A stretch of DNA of 64,000 nucleotides from Flavobacteriales bacterium (GTDB lineage: Bacteria; Bacteroidota; Bacteroidia; Flavobacteriales_E; Vicingaceae). Location: the NCBI GenBank assembly GCA_020635815.1, contig JACJZB010000009.1, positions 56,138-120,137 on the forward strand. Direction: 5' to 3'. The first letter of the stretch is position 1. Each line of letters begins with the position of its first letter. Below the pieces are notes generated by a model. It made no database searches. It was not told the origin of the DNA and saw only the letters and a list, made by a program, of their open reading frames with translations. Positions 56,154-63,522 of this stretch are shown here, piece after piece. Position numbers and translations under genes: made by a program.

Positions 56154-57329
56154 GTTTTTATTTACTTCTTTTTTTAGTTTGTCAATATAGCTTTTCGGAT
56201 TTTTCCCCTCAATTATTCCATCTAATACAAATTCCTCCAAAAGTCCTAAACCATAATCTACAGCAGGTTCAACTACAGGTTTGGCAGCTGCTCCAACTGC
56301 TCCTCCAATTGGTCCAGCAATTAGAGTTCCTAATCCAGACATTGCTCCAAAAAGAAATGTGTTTTTAATTAATTTACCTTTTGTTGTCTCAAAAAATTTT
56401 TTTGCTCCAGCAACTTCATTTATGTAAGCCTCCGTAATTTCACTCGAATCCGAATTTTCTCCAACTTCATTTATCCATTTTCTGAAATATTTTGCACTTG
56501 ATAAATGCCGTAATTTGAAAATATCACTAATATCAAAACCTCCTTGATAGAACATAGCTTTTAGGTCAGGTGTATTTTCTATTTTAAGAATTTCCGAAAC
56601 ATTTTCTGAAATTTTATAAGCTTTTCCAATGTTCTCAAGGTTCTTTTTTGAAATTTCTAAATGTTCATAGTTATTGTAGCTTTTATATCCATTTTTAGCT
56701 AGAATAGAAGTGTCCAATACAGTATGTCCTAAATCAAAAAGAATTTTTCTTTCCTCCAAGTTTAAATCAAAAGGGTCTTTTTCAAAAGGAAGTCCTAAGT
56801 TTTCTAGGTTGTTATTTACGTAGGCATCAGTAACAACTTTAGCAGCATTACTACTTATTTCCAGTCCGTCATTTACAAGGTATTTTGGAACTATATTTTT
56901 GATTAGCCTATTTCTCTCTTTCTTGCTAAGTCCAAAGCGTACTAAAGCTCTGTAAATATTTATGCTTGGGTCAATGTCATCTCCATTTAGACTTCCTCCA
57001 ACTATTGGTGGTTGAGTATAAATAACAGATTCGTCAATAGTTCCATCTTCTCTTTGTCTGCCAGTTCCTGTAAAAATTGCGGCTGATTTAATTGAAAAGA
57101 GTATATATCCACTTCTAATAAGTCGTTCAACTGTTTCAAGTCCAAGTTTTGAAATTAGAAAAACCAGAGTTAGATTATTTTTGTCCGTACTTAAAACAAT
57201 CTTGTCAAAAAGTAAAAGTTGTTCAAATAAACCAGCAAGTATTTCAGACTCTTGTTGTGCAGTTAGTCTGGTTGTAGTTCCAAGTAATGAACCTTGAGTT
57301 ATCGAATTATTAAATAGTACGTTTTTCAA
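56145..57329 (-). CDS. 394-residue protein of unknown function with Gly-rich hydrophobic C-terminal segment
   Basis: The start is a TTG with AGGA seven bases upstream; no ATG fits better. Residues 1-320 are mixed helical with no motif I know. Near residues 335-365 a small-residue hydrophobic stretch (FGAMSGLGTLIAGPIGGAVG) could insert into a membrane. The architecture, a sensor-like body and one membrane-active segment, would fit a defence effector, but that is speculation from its neighbourhood. It fills one cassette alone. Confidence 0.7.
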   Translation of the reverse strand: MKNVLFNNSITQGSLLGTTTRLTAQQESEILAGLFEQLLLFDKIVLSTDKNNLTLVFLISKLGLETVERLIRSGYILFSIKSAAIFTGTGRQREDGTIDESVIYTQPPIVGGSLNGDDIDPSINIYRALVRFGLSKKERNRLIKNIVPKYLVNDGLEISSNAAKVVTDAYVNNNLENLGLPFEKDPFDLNLEERKILFDLGHTVLDTSILAKNGYKSYNNYEHLEISKKNLENIGKAYKISENVSEILKIENTPDLKAMFYQGGFDISDIFKLRHLSSAKYFRKWINEVGENSDSSEITEAYINEVAGAKKFFETTKGKLIKNTFLFGAMSGLGTLIAGPIGGAVGAAAKPVVEPAVDYGLGLLEEFVLDGIIEGKNPKSYIDKLKKEVNKNAT

Positions 57330-57353
57330 ATTTTCCTAGCTGTTGGTTTAAAT

Positions 57354-57600
57354 GCTACATAACGCTACTATATGTAATGTGCGTTCAGTTTGTTTAATGC
57401 TTAAAAGTAATAATTTTAGTGAGGAATCCCCCGTTACAGCACCAACTTAGTAGCGAAAACTATGTCAAGCTACAAAGCGAGAATGCAGCTCGCTAATATG
57501 CTATTAAAAAGCACTAGCTAAAATTATGGCACAACTTCAGCAAGTTTCACAAAGCTAAAATGCTAGCAACAAAGCATATTATATATAGAATGTTAGCAAA
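57354..57600 (-). other. attC-like site A12
   Basis: Minus strand: TTTGCTAAC ... AGCG|TTATGTAGC; 247 bp. A5 family: the ends pair CTACTATATGTAATGTGC with GCATATTATATATAG. Inverse core TTTGCTAAC matches the core at 58058-58067. Confidence 0.85.
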
Positions 57601-57603
57601 TCG

Positions 57604-58047
57604 TTATTTAATGTTCTTTTCTTCAAATAGAACTTCCCTTAAAATAAAGTTTACCATTAGCATTGGTATAAAGCTAAATATTCCTCCGAATATTTGTCCA
57701 AAAATTACCATTCGAAATCCAGAATCGAAACGTGCTAACCAAGTTCCTGCTTCATTACTACCAACTTGTTCATTCCAAGCCATAATAATACCTAAGATGA
57801 ATAAAAAAGAAACCATACTCAAGTAGAAAATTAGAATCTTATAAAACCAATTCTTTTTCCAGTTGAGAATGGGGTATTGAAGTATAACAATCGGTATTGA
57901 AATTAAGATTGAAGTGATAATCTGATAATATGGAGTTTCATTTCCAGTCCCATTATTAAGAAGAAATAGTATAACAATAAAAAATGATACAAATAATAAA
58001 TTAACAATAATGAACCTTAAATGTCTTTTGGAAATAAATCTTTGCAT
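57604..58047 (-). CDS. Cassette-borne membrane protein, four spans
   Basis: 147 residues with four hydrophobic segments (about 12-30, 42-58, 70-88 and 113-133) and short charged ends. No family recognised. It is not obviously related to the other small membrane protein of the array (50211-50726), although both cassettes share the cores GTTAGCAAA/TTTGCTAAC. Confidence 0.7.
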   Translation of the reverse strand: MQRFISKRHLRFIIVNLLFVSFFIVILFLLNNGTGNETPYYQIITSILISIPIVILQYPILNWKKNWFYKILIFYLSMVSFLFILGIIMAWNEQVGSNEAGTWLARFDSGFRMVIFGQIFGGIFSFIPMLMVNFILREVLFEEKNIK

Positions 58048-58057
58048 CGATTTTATG

Positions 58058-58129
58058 TTTGCTAACGGTTAGTGTATGGTGTCGTAGCATCCCGTAGGGT
58101 GCTATGCACTATACACATTGTTGTGTTTT
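58058..58129 (-). other. attC-like site A13, shortest of the array
   Basis: Minus strand: AAACACAAC ... ACTAACCG|TTAGCAAA; 72 bp. An obvious hairpin: GTGTATGGTG.CGTAGCATCCC with GGGTGCTATGCACTATACAC. Its size is that of classical attC sites. Inverse core AAACACAAC matches the core at 60199-60208. Confidence 0.88.
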
Positions 58130-58135
58130 AGTGCT

Positions 58136-59149
58136 TTATCCTTTATATGGGCCTAAAAATTTATCTCCGTTGAAATGGACTAAATGGTCAGGGTTATCTG
58201 CTATCCATACTTCCGTTTCCCAAGCTATGTCAACCATAAATTGACGAAATTTAGGTCTTGTCAAGAAAGCAGTTACATAAACAATTTCAGCTTTACACTT
58301 TTCGGTAAGCTTCTGAAGTTGTAAAAGTCTAATTTCACTAATTGGACCCGAAGAATGAACTGCTTCAATGAGGTAAAGCCAATTCTTAGTTTTGGAGTAT
58401 GCAATTACATCAGGTAATTCTTCGTGAGATATTTCAAAAAAGTTTAAGGCTTCAAGGCGCTCTTTTTCTAAATGAAGATATTTGTCTGCGGTATCACCAA
58501 CGTACAGCACTTCTGCTCCAAATCCGTACCTTGGTAAAAAATCTTCAATAATTGATTTTTGCAAATCATTATGTTCTCCTGCTGAAAATTCAAGTTTTCC
58601 ACCAGAAGGAAGAGCTACGGAAACTTTTTGAAGTTCTCTTTGTCTTTTTAGTTTTTGACTTAACGGCTCAACACTTTTTAATTTACTTTCAACTAATTTA
58701 GTCCAGTTTTTAGAGTCGAAATTTTTAATAAGTTCCGCATACATTGGATTAATACAGTATCCACGAGTTGAATCATTTGTTGCAGAATTTGGACTTGAAC
58801 GTAATACAATCTCGGCAACTGTCAATAGTTTCAAATCCTTTCTTCTTATATCATCATAAGAACCTGAGCTAATGTTTTCAGAGAAATGATTATTTACATA
58901 GTCGATTACATCTCTTGTTTTTAAGGAGTAATTACTATTTAAGTCTTTTACGTTTTTAAAATCTTTAAGTGATTTAATGTCACCACAGGCTAAAAAAGAA
59001 ATAGCCATTCTTTCTAATCTTCTTGGTGTGCCATCTACTGGAATACCAAAATTTTCAAGAATGTAAAGAGTGGTGTTTATCAATTCCTGTGTAGCCTTGG
59101 TTTTTTCCTTGAATGTCTTTGATTTTTCAGGATTGATATACTGCTTCAT
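58136..59149 (-). CDS. BsuBI/PstI-like restriction endonuclease
   Basis: 337 residues. An N-terminal helical domain (about 1-150, RRLERMAISFLACGDIKSL) is followed by the BsuBI/PstI-type catalytic domain (FSAGEHNDLQKSIIEDFLPRYGFGAEVLYVGDT; ELPDVIAYSKTKNWLYLIEAV; VTAFLTRPKFRQF). Known BsuBI and PstI cut CTGCAG and pair with adenine methylases; here the partner is a cytosine-C5 methylase, so the target cannot be transferred. The start overlaps the methyltransferase end by 23 bases. The stop is 7 bases from the cassette's inverse-core side. Confidence 0.87.
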   Translation of the reverse strand: MKQYINPEKSKTFKEKTKATQELINTTLYILENFGIPVDGTPRRLERMAISFLACGDIKSLKDFKNVKDLNSNYSLKTRDVIDYVNNHFSENISSGSYDDIRRKDLKLLTVAEIVLRSSPNSATNDSTRGYCINPMYAELIKNFDSKNWTKLVESKLKSVEPLSQKLKRQRELQKVSVALPSGGKLEFSAGEHNDLQKSIIEDFLPRYGFGAEVLYVGDTADKYLHLEKERLEALNFFEISHEELPDVIAYSKTKNWLYLIEAVHSSGPISEIRLLQLQKLTEKCKAEIVYVTAFLTRPKFRQFMVDIAWETEVWIADNPDHLVHFNGDKFLGPYKG

Positions 59150-60197
59150 TTTCGAATAATGTTAATTGCTCATTTTCTGAAATGTGATATTCATTTTCAG
59201 AAATATTAGTAATGTAATTTTTTATGTTTCTCGCTAAATGGAATGCGAAATTTGGCGCTACAGCATTTCCTATTTGATTGTATTGGTGCGTTTCTGTGCC
59301 TACAAATTCAAACCAATCTGGAAAACTTTGTAATCTTGCAGCTTCTCTTACTGTAATTCTTCTTCTTCTTCCGTCTTTTAGTCGGACTCTGTGCATATCT
59401 CCAGTAGCACCAGCTAAATTTCTACAAGTTAAAGTTCTTGCAGGTCTATCTAAATATAAATCTCTTGGATTAATACATTTTGATGCTTTTTCGTAATTGG
59501 CTACATATTTATCCATAGATTCCGTAAAAAATTTAGAATTTTTATCAAATTCAAATGCTAGTTCGCCTAAAGCATCTCCTGCGGTTAATCTACGGTTAAT
59601 TTTATTTGGTAATCGAATTTTGTTTTTAGAGCCAATTACAATCACTCGTTCTCTATTTTGAGGGACTTCAAAATTTTTCGCATTTAGAAGTGCATAATCC
59701 AAGTTGTAACCTAAGTTTTCAAGTTCCCTAATTACTTCACGCAAATACCATTTATTTTTGTAGAGCATTCCTCTTACGTTTTCAAATAATAGAAATTCAG
59801 GTTCTAATTGTCGTATTGCAGCTAAAAAAACTGGAAAACCATCCCTTGAGTCTTTTAATCCAAGCTGTTTTCCGCCAACGCTAAAAGGTTGACAAGGAGG
59901 ACCACCAATTACAATGTCCGCTTTTGGATATATTGTTTCAGTATCTAATTTTTGATTAAAACACCTTCCAATAAGATTTTTGTTGTATGTTTTTGTTGCA
60001 TTTTCGTTCATTTCATAACCAATGGTTTTAAATCCATTAGCTTCAAAACCGAGGGAAAGACCACCACAACCTGCAAATAAGTCAACAACTGTCTTGTTTA
60101 AGTCAGTATCAACCCAAGGAGTTAGTTTGTCATTTATTTCTTCCCAATAATTCATTTCGTAAATATAATGATTTTTAATTTCAGCTATTTCGGACAT
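59127..60197 (-). CDS. C5-cytosine methyltransferase of the third R-M cassette
   Basis: 356 residues from the ATG at 60197. Motif I (VDLFAGCGGLSLGF), catalytic cysteine (GGPPCQPFSVGG, Cys102), motif VI (FENVRGM), motif VIII (PQNRERVIVIG) and motif X (YNQIGNAVAPNFA) are all there. The frame is open further to 60356, but that part lies in attC-like site A14 and is not protein-like; the ATG at 60197 sits directly behind the cassette core. The recognition sequence cannot be read from the sequence. Confidence 0.92.
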   Translation of the reverse strand: MSEIAEIKNHYIYEMNYWEEINDKLTPWVDTDLNKTVVDLFAGCGGLSLGFEANGFKTIGYEMNENATKTYNKNLIGRCFNQKLDTETIYPKADIVIGGPPCQPFSVGGKQLGLKDSRDGFPVFLAAIRQLEPEFLLFENVRGMLYKNKWYLREVIRELENLGYNLDYALLNAKNFEVPQNRERVIVIGSKNKIRLPNKINRRLTAGDALGELAFEFDKNSKFFTESMDKYVANYEKASKCINPRDLYLDRPARTLTCRNLAGATGDMHRVRLKDGRRRRITVREAARLQSFPDWFEFVGTETHQYNQIGNAVAPNFAFHLARNIKNYITNISENEYHISENEQLTLFENEAVYQS

Positions 60198-60198
60198 T

Positions 60199-60443
60199 AA
60201 ACACAACGCCACAATATGTTGCGTTTTTAGTTGTTTAAGACTACCAAAGTAATGAAATTTTGTAAAAACACCATATAGCAGAGAAGGAAATAAGTAAAAA
60301 TAAAACTTAAAAATCCCTACAAGCAAAGTTGAAATTTGCCACCAACAAGTACGCACCTACAAAATGAATGGAGCAAACCACCTAAGCCGCAAAAAGCAGA
60401 ACAGTTAGCAACAAAAAAATGCAATATATTGAATGTTAGGTGC
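60199..60443 (-). other. attC-like site A14
   Basis: Minus strand: GCACCTAAC ... GGCG|TTGTGTTT; 245 bp, nearly identical to A15 and A6 except for the core bases, which follow the neighbouring R-M cassette. Confidence 0.85.
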
Positions 60444-60840
60444 TTTTATTTTAAAGCCAACGGCTCAAAATCCGAAGGGGAAAAAGTAGATAAGTAACGG
60501 GTACGAGTGTAGCAGAAAAGCAGCTTAAAGGTCAGCCCGAAAGAGAGAGAAACTACGAGCATAGCAGCAATACCACAGGAGCAACAGAGCGTAAAAAAAG
60601 TTGGTTAGCTTACCAATAGGAAAAATAGTGCAAACTGTTTGGCACAAACTTTTAGAAACCACCAAAAGCAAACGCTATCGAAAACTGTAAGCCATAAGTA
60701 ACTAAACTATTTTTGCGTAAAGAAAGCAGAGAAGAATCATCATCTCTCGCTCCGAAAGTATCAGATAAAGGGCTTTTCTTTTTTTAAGGAAATGACAAAG
60801 TTAAAAAACTAAAGAAGAGAATAAGAAATTGCACCTAACG
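60435..60840 (-). repeat. Non-coding cassette, copy D
   Basis: Almost identical to copy B and, with few changes, to copy E that follows directly. The conserved + strand -7 box TATTTTTG and the T-rich GGGCTTTTCTTTTTTT end are kept. Confidence 0.8.
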
Positions 60841-61075
60841 CCACAATATGTTGCGTTTTTAGTTGTTTAAGACTACCAAAGTAATGAAATTTTGTAAAAA
60901 CACCATATAGCAGAGAAGGAAATAAGTAAAAATAAAACTTAAAAATCCCTACAAGCAAAGTTGAAATTTGCCACCAACAAGTACGCACCTACAAAATGAA
61001 TGGAGCAAACCACCTAAGCCGCAAAAAGCAGAACAGTTAGCAACAAAAAAATGCAATATATTGAATGTTAGGTGC
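60831..61075 (-). other. attC-like site A15
   Basis: Minus strand: GCACCTAAC ... GGCG|TTAGGTGC; 245 bp. It is a repeat of A14 at a distance of 632 bp. Confidence 0.85.
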
Positions 61076-61472
61076 TTTTATTTTAAAGCCAACGGCTCAA
61101 AATCCGAAGGGGAAAAAGTAGATAAGTAACGGGTACGAGTGTAGCAGAAAAGCAGCTTAAAGGTCAGCCCGAAAGAGAGAGAAACTACGAGCATAGCAGC
61201 AATACCACAGGAGCAACAGAGCGTAAAAAAAGTTGGTTAGCTTACCAATAGGAAAAATAGTGCAAACTGTTTGGTACAAACTTTTAGAAACCACCAAAAG
61301 CAAACGCTATCGAAAACTGTAAGCCATAAGTAACTAAACTATTTTTGCGTAAAGAAAGCAGAGAAGAATCATCATCGCTTGCTCCGAAAGTATCAGATAA
61401 AGGGCTTTTCTTTTTTTAAGGAAGTGACAAAGTTAAAAAACTAAAGAAGAGAATAAGAAATTGCACCTAACG
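61067..61472 (-). repeat. Non-coding cassette, copy E
   Basis: Last copy of the family on the right. With A15 it forms a 632-bp tandem duplicate of A14 plus copy D. Differences are a handful of substitutions (GGTACAAAC for GGCACAAAC; CATCGCTTGCTCC). Confidence 0.8.
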
Positions 61473-61598
61473 GTGGCGTATATGCAAAGTAGGCGATTGC
61501 GGGATTCAAACCTATCAAACCGTTGAGAAGTTGAAGCGGGCTACAAGCCTTGAATTTACTACTATCTCACCTATTTTGTATATACATTGTTATAAGCC
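61463..61598 (-). other. attC-like site A16, rightmost in the window
   Basis: Minus strand: GGCTTATAAC ... CCACCG|TTAGGTGC; 136 bp. Arms GTATATGCAAAGTAGGCGA pair with CACCTATTTTGTATATAC; it is related to A1 and A9. The partner core TTATAAGCC of its cassette is not seen before 64,000. Confidence 0.82.
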
Positions 61599-61610
61599 GT
61601 TTTTTTTCAT

Positions 61611-62153
61611 TCATTCCTCTGTCCATTTATATTTCAGTCCTAATACTACACCAATACTAGTGTCTGCATATTCAGTTATTATCTTTCCAGCGATAGAACA
61701 AGTAATGTTTTGAAATACCAAACTTTCAAATGATTTGTCCAATTGAGATGAACACAAAATATATTTTTCGTGTTTTTCTTTAATCTTTATGTCATACTCA
61801 CTATCTACGAGAGTAGTTCCACGCCCTCTTGTCCGATAAAAGCTTCTCGGATATTCATAACTTAAATCGTGTTTTTCAATGATTATAATGAAATCGCTTG
61901 GATATGAGTTGGAAGATAATTTCTCATTTTTTAGTTTAGTTATAATTTGTGGTAGAAATAACCAAATGTTTTTTCTTATGAACTTAAAAAAGGCTACTTC
62001 TATTTTTCGTTGCAAATTGTATTCAGAATAATCGTAAAGAAGGATTCCGTTACCATTGATTTCATTAAGCAACTTGCTAGTCAATGAAATTAGATTGCTA
62101 ACCTTTACTAAAGAATTATTTGGACTAATTTTTACAATTTCATTTTTACTCAT
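61611..62153 (-). CDS. Unknown 180-residue protein of the WD40/PLD operon
   Basis: A soluble protein with no recognised domain. It is rich in Lys, Ile and Ser, with a motif-like FYRTRGRGTTLVDSEYD in the middle. Its start overlaps the PLD-J gene by 8 bases, so translation is coupled. The stop is 13 bases from the inverse core of site A16, so it is the last gene of a cassette that is at least 2.4 kb long. Confidence 0.7.
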   Translation of the reverse strand: MSKNEIVKISPNNSLVKVSNLISLTSKLLNEINGNGILLYDYSEYNLQRKIEVAFFKFIRKNIWLFLPQIITKLKNEKLSSNSYPSDFIIIIEKHDLSYEYPRSFYRTRGRGTTLVDSEYDIKIKEKHEKYILCSSQLDKSFESLVFQNITCSIAGKIITEYADTSIGVVLGLKYKWTEE

Positions 62154-63519
62154 TGCTATTTTCTATTTCTTGACTTAATTCTTCAAATTCACTCTGTAAT
62201 TTTTCTTTTATCTTTTTAAAATATTCATCCCAATCTTCAATATCAATAATTGTTTTGAATGTTTTACTTTCCTTTATTGTGATAATATCTGTTTCAAGGA
62301 TTTTAATTCGTCTGTGTAATTTGGCAATTGTTGCTTTCAATAAATCTTTTTCAAGAATTGTTTCTGATTTTGCTTTAAAGAAATTACCCTTTTCAAGTTC
62401 TTCAAGTATCTCCGAAACTTTTTTTAAATCGTTAGCATCATATGCCTGCTTTAATTCAATGAATATTTTTTGAGCAGCTTCTTTAAATTCATCACTGACT
62501 TTGTCGGGATGGCATAGAACAGTCGCTTTGCGAAATTTCTTTTTTAATTCAGTCTTTTGGTCGTCTGTTAATTCAAAAATTTCTTTTTTCTTCTCGTTAT
62601 TAACTTCTTCACGATACTGTCTTTCATCATTTTCAGCTTCTTTATATTTTGTATTGTCTTCTTTGAATTTTAATTTTCGAAGTCTCAAAATTTCAAGAAT
62701 AATTTCGCCCAACTCTATTGTATGACGGTATTGGAACTCTGAAAGCAATTTTTCCAGTTCAATCTTTTCATTGTCATACCCGTTAAGTTGGTTTTCTAAA
62801 TTCTTAATTTCAAGTTTTAGTGCTGCTATTTCTGGGTCTGACCAGATTGAAAGTTGCTGATTTTTTGAAATGAAATTTTGAATTTTGATTATTGCTGATG
62901 CAAATTCCTCATTCCTCACCTCATCAATAATTTCCTGTAAGTCAGAATTGAAATCGTATTCTTTAAGTTTTGAACTTTCCTTGTTTAATTCTTCAATATC
63001 TTCAAGTAGTATGTAGTTTTTGAGAATTTCAAGGCGTTTAATTATTTTGTTTAATGGAAAAACAATTTCTTCATTTACAGCATCTGGATAATATTGTTTC
63101 CGAATATTATTGAATTCAGAAATGAACTGTTCCGCTAAAGTTGTGTCATTACTTGTAATGATTACGTTCTCAAAATTGCTTTCTGCTTTATAGCTCCAAT
63201 TGTATGAACCTGTAATGACTGTGCTATAATCAATGACACAAAATTTATTATGCATTAATTCTGTATCACCGTTACCGATTTTATAAACTTTTGATTTGGC
63301 AGTAAGTAACTGCTCAAAATCAATTGATGAATTTAGGTTTATATTGTCGTTAGAAATAATGAGAGAAACGGTGCAACCGTTTCTTGCTTTATTTACTAAT
63401 TCATTGAAAAGGTTTTTGTTAGTAAACCAAGCTACTGCGATAAACACAGATTTCTGTGCTTTGCTAATTTCTTGTTGAATTCTTTCGGCTATATTTTCAA
63501 ATACTGCTTCTGTTTGCAT
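62146..63519 (-). CDS. PLD-type nuclease with C-terminal J domain
   Basis: 457 residues. Residues 1-130 form a phospholipase-D-fold domain with one HKD motif (HNKFCVID, 90-97; GSYNWS follows), as in dimeric nucleases. Residues 150-310 are charged coiled coil. Residues 315-375 form a J domain with the HPDK signature (337-340) and QKIFIELKQAYDA. More coiled coil follows to the end. A J domain would recruit an Hsp70 to the nuclease or its target. It sits 3 bases after the WD40 gene. Confidence 0.85.
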   Translation of the reverse strand: MQTEAVFENIAERIQQEISKAQKSVFIAVAWFTNKNLFNELVNKARNGCTVSLIISNDNINLNSSIDFEQLLTAKSKVYKIGNGDTELMHNKFCVIDYSTVITGSYNWSYKAESNFENVIITSNDTTLAEQFISEFNNIRKQYYPDAVNEEIVFPLNKIIKRLEILKNYILLEDIEELNKESSKLKEYDFNSDLQEIIDEVRNEEFASAIIKIQNFISKNQQLSIWSDPEIAALKLEIKNLENQLNGYDNEKIELEKLLSEFQYRHTIELGEIILEILRLRKLKFKEDNTKYKEAENDERQYREEVNNEKKKEIFELTDDQKTELKKKFRKATVLCHPDKVSDEFKEAAQKIFIELKQAYDANDLKKVSEILEELEKGNFFKAKSETILEKDLLKATIAKLHRRIKILETDIITIKESKTFKTIIDIEDWDEYFKKIKEKLQSEFEELSQEIENSNE

Positions 63520-63522
63520 ATT

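Noticed and set aside
60198..60356. N-terminal extension of the third methyltransferase (53 residues)
   Set aside because: It lies fully in attC-like site A14, which is repeated elsewhere without the gene. The ATG at 60197 follows the cassette core directly.
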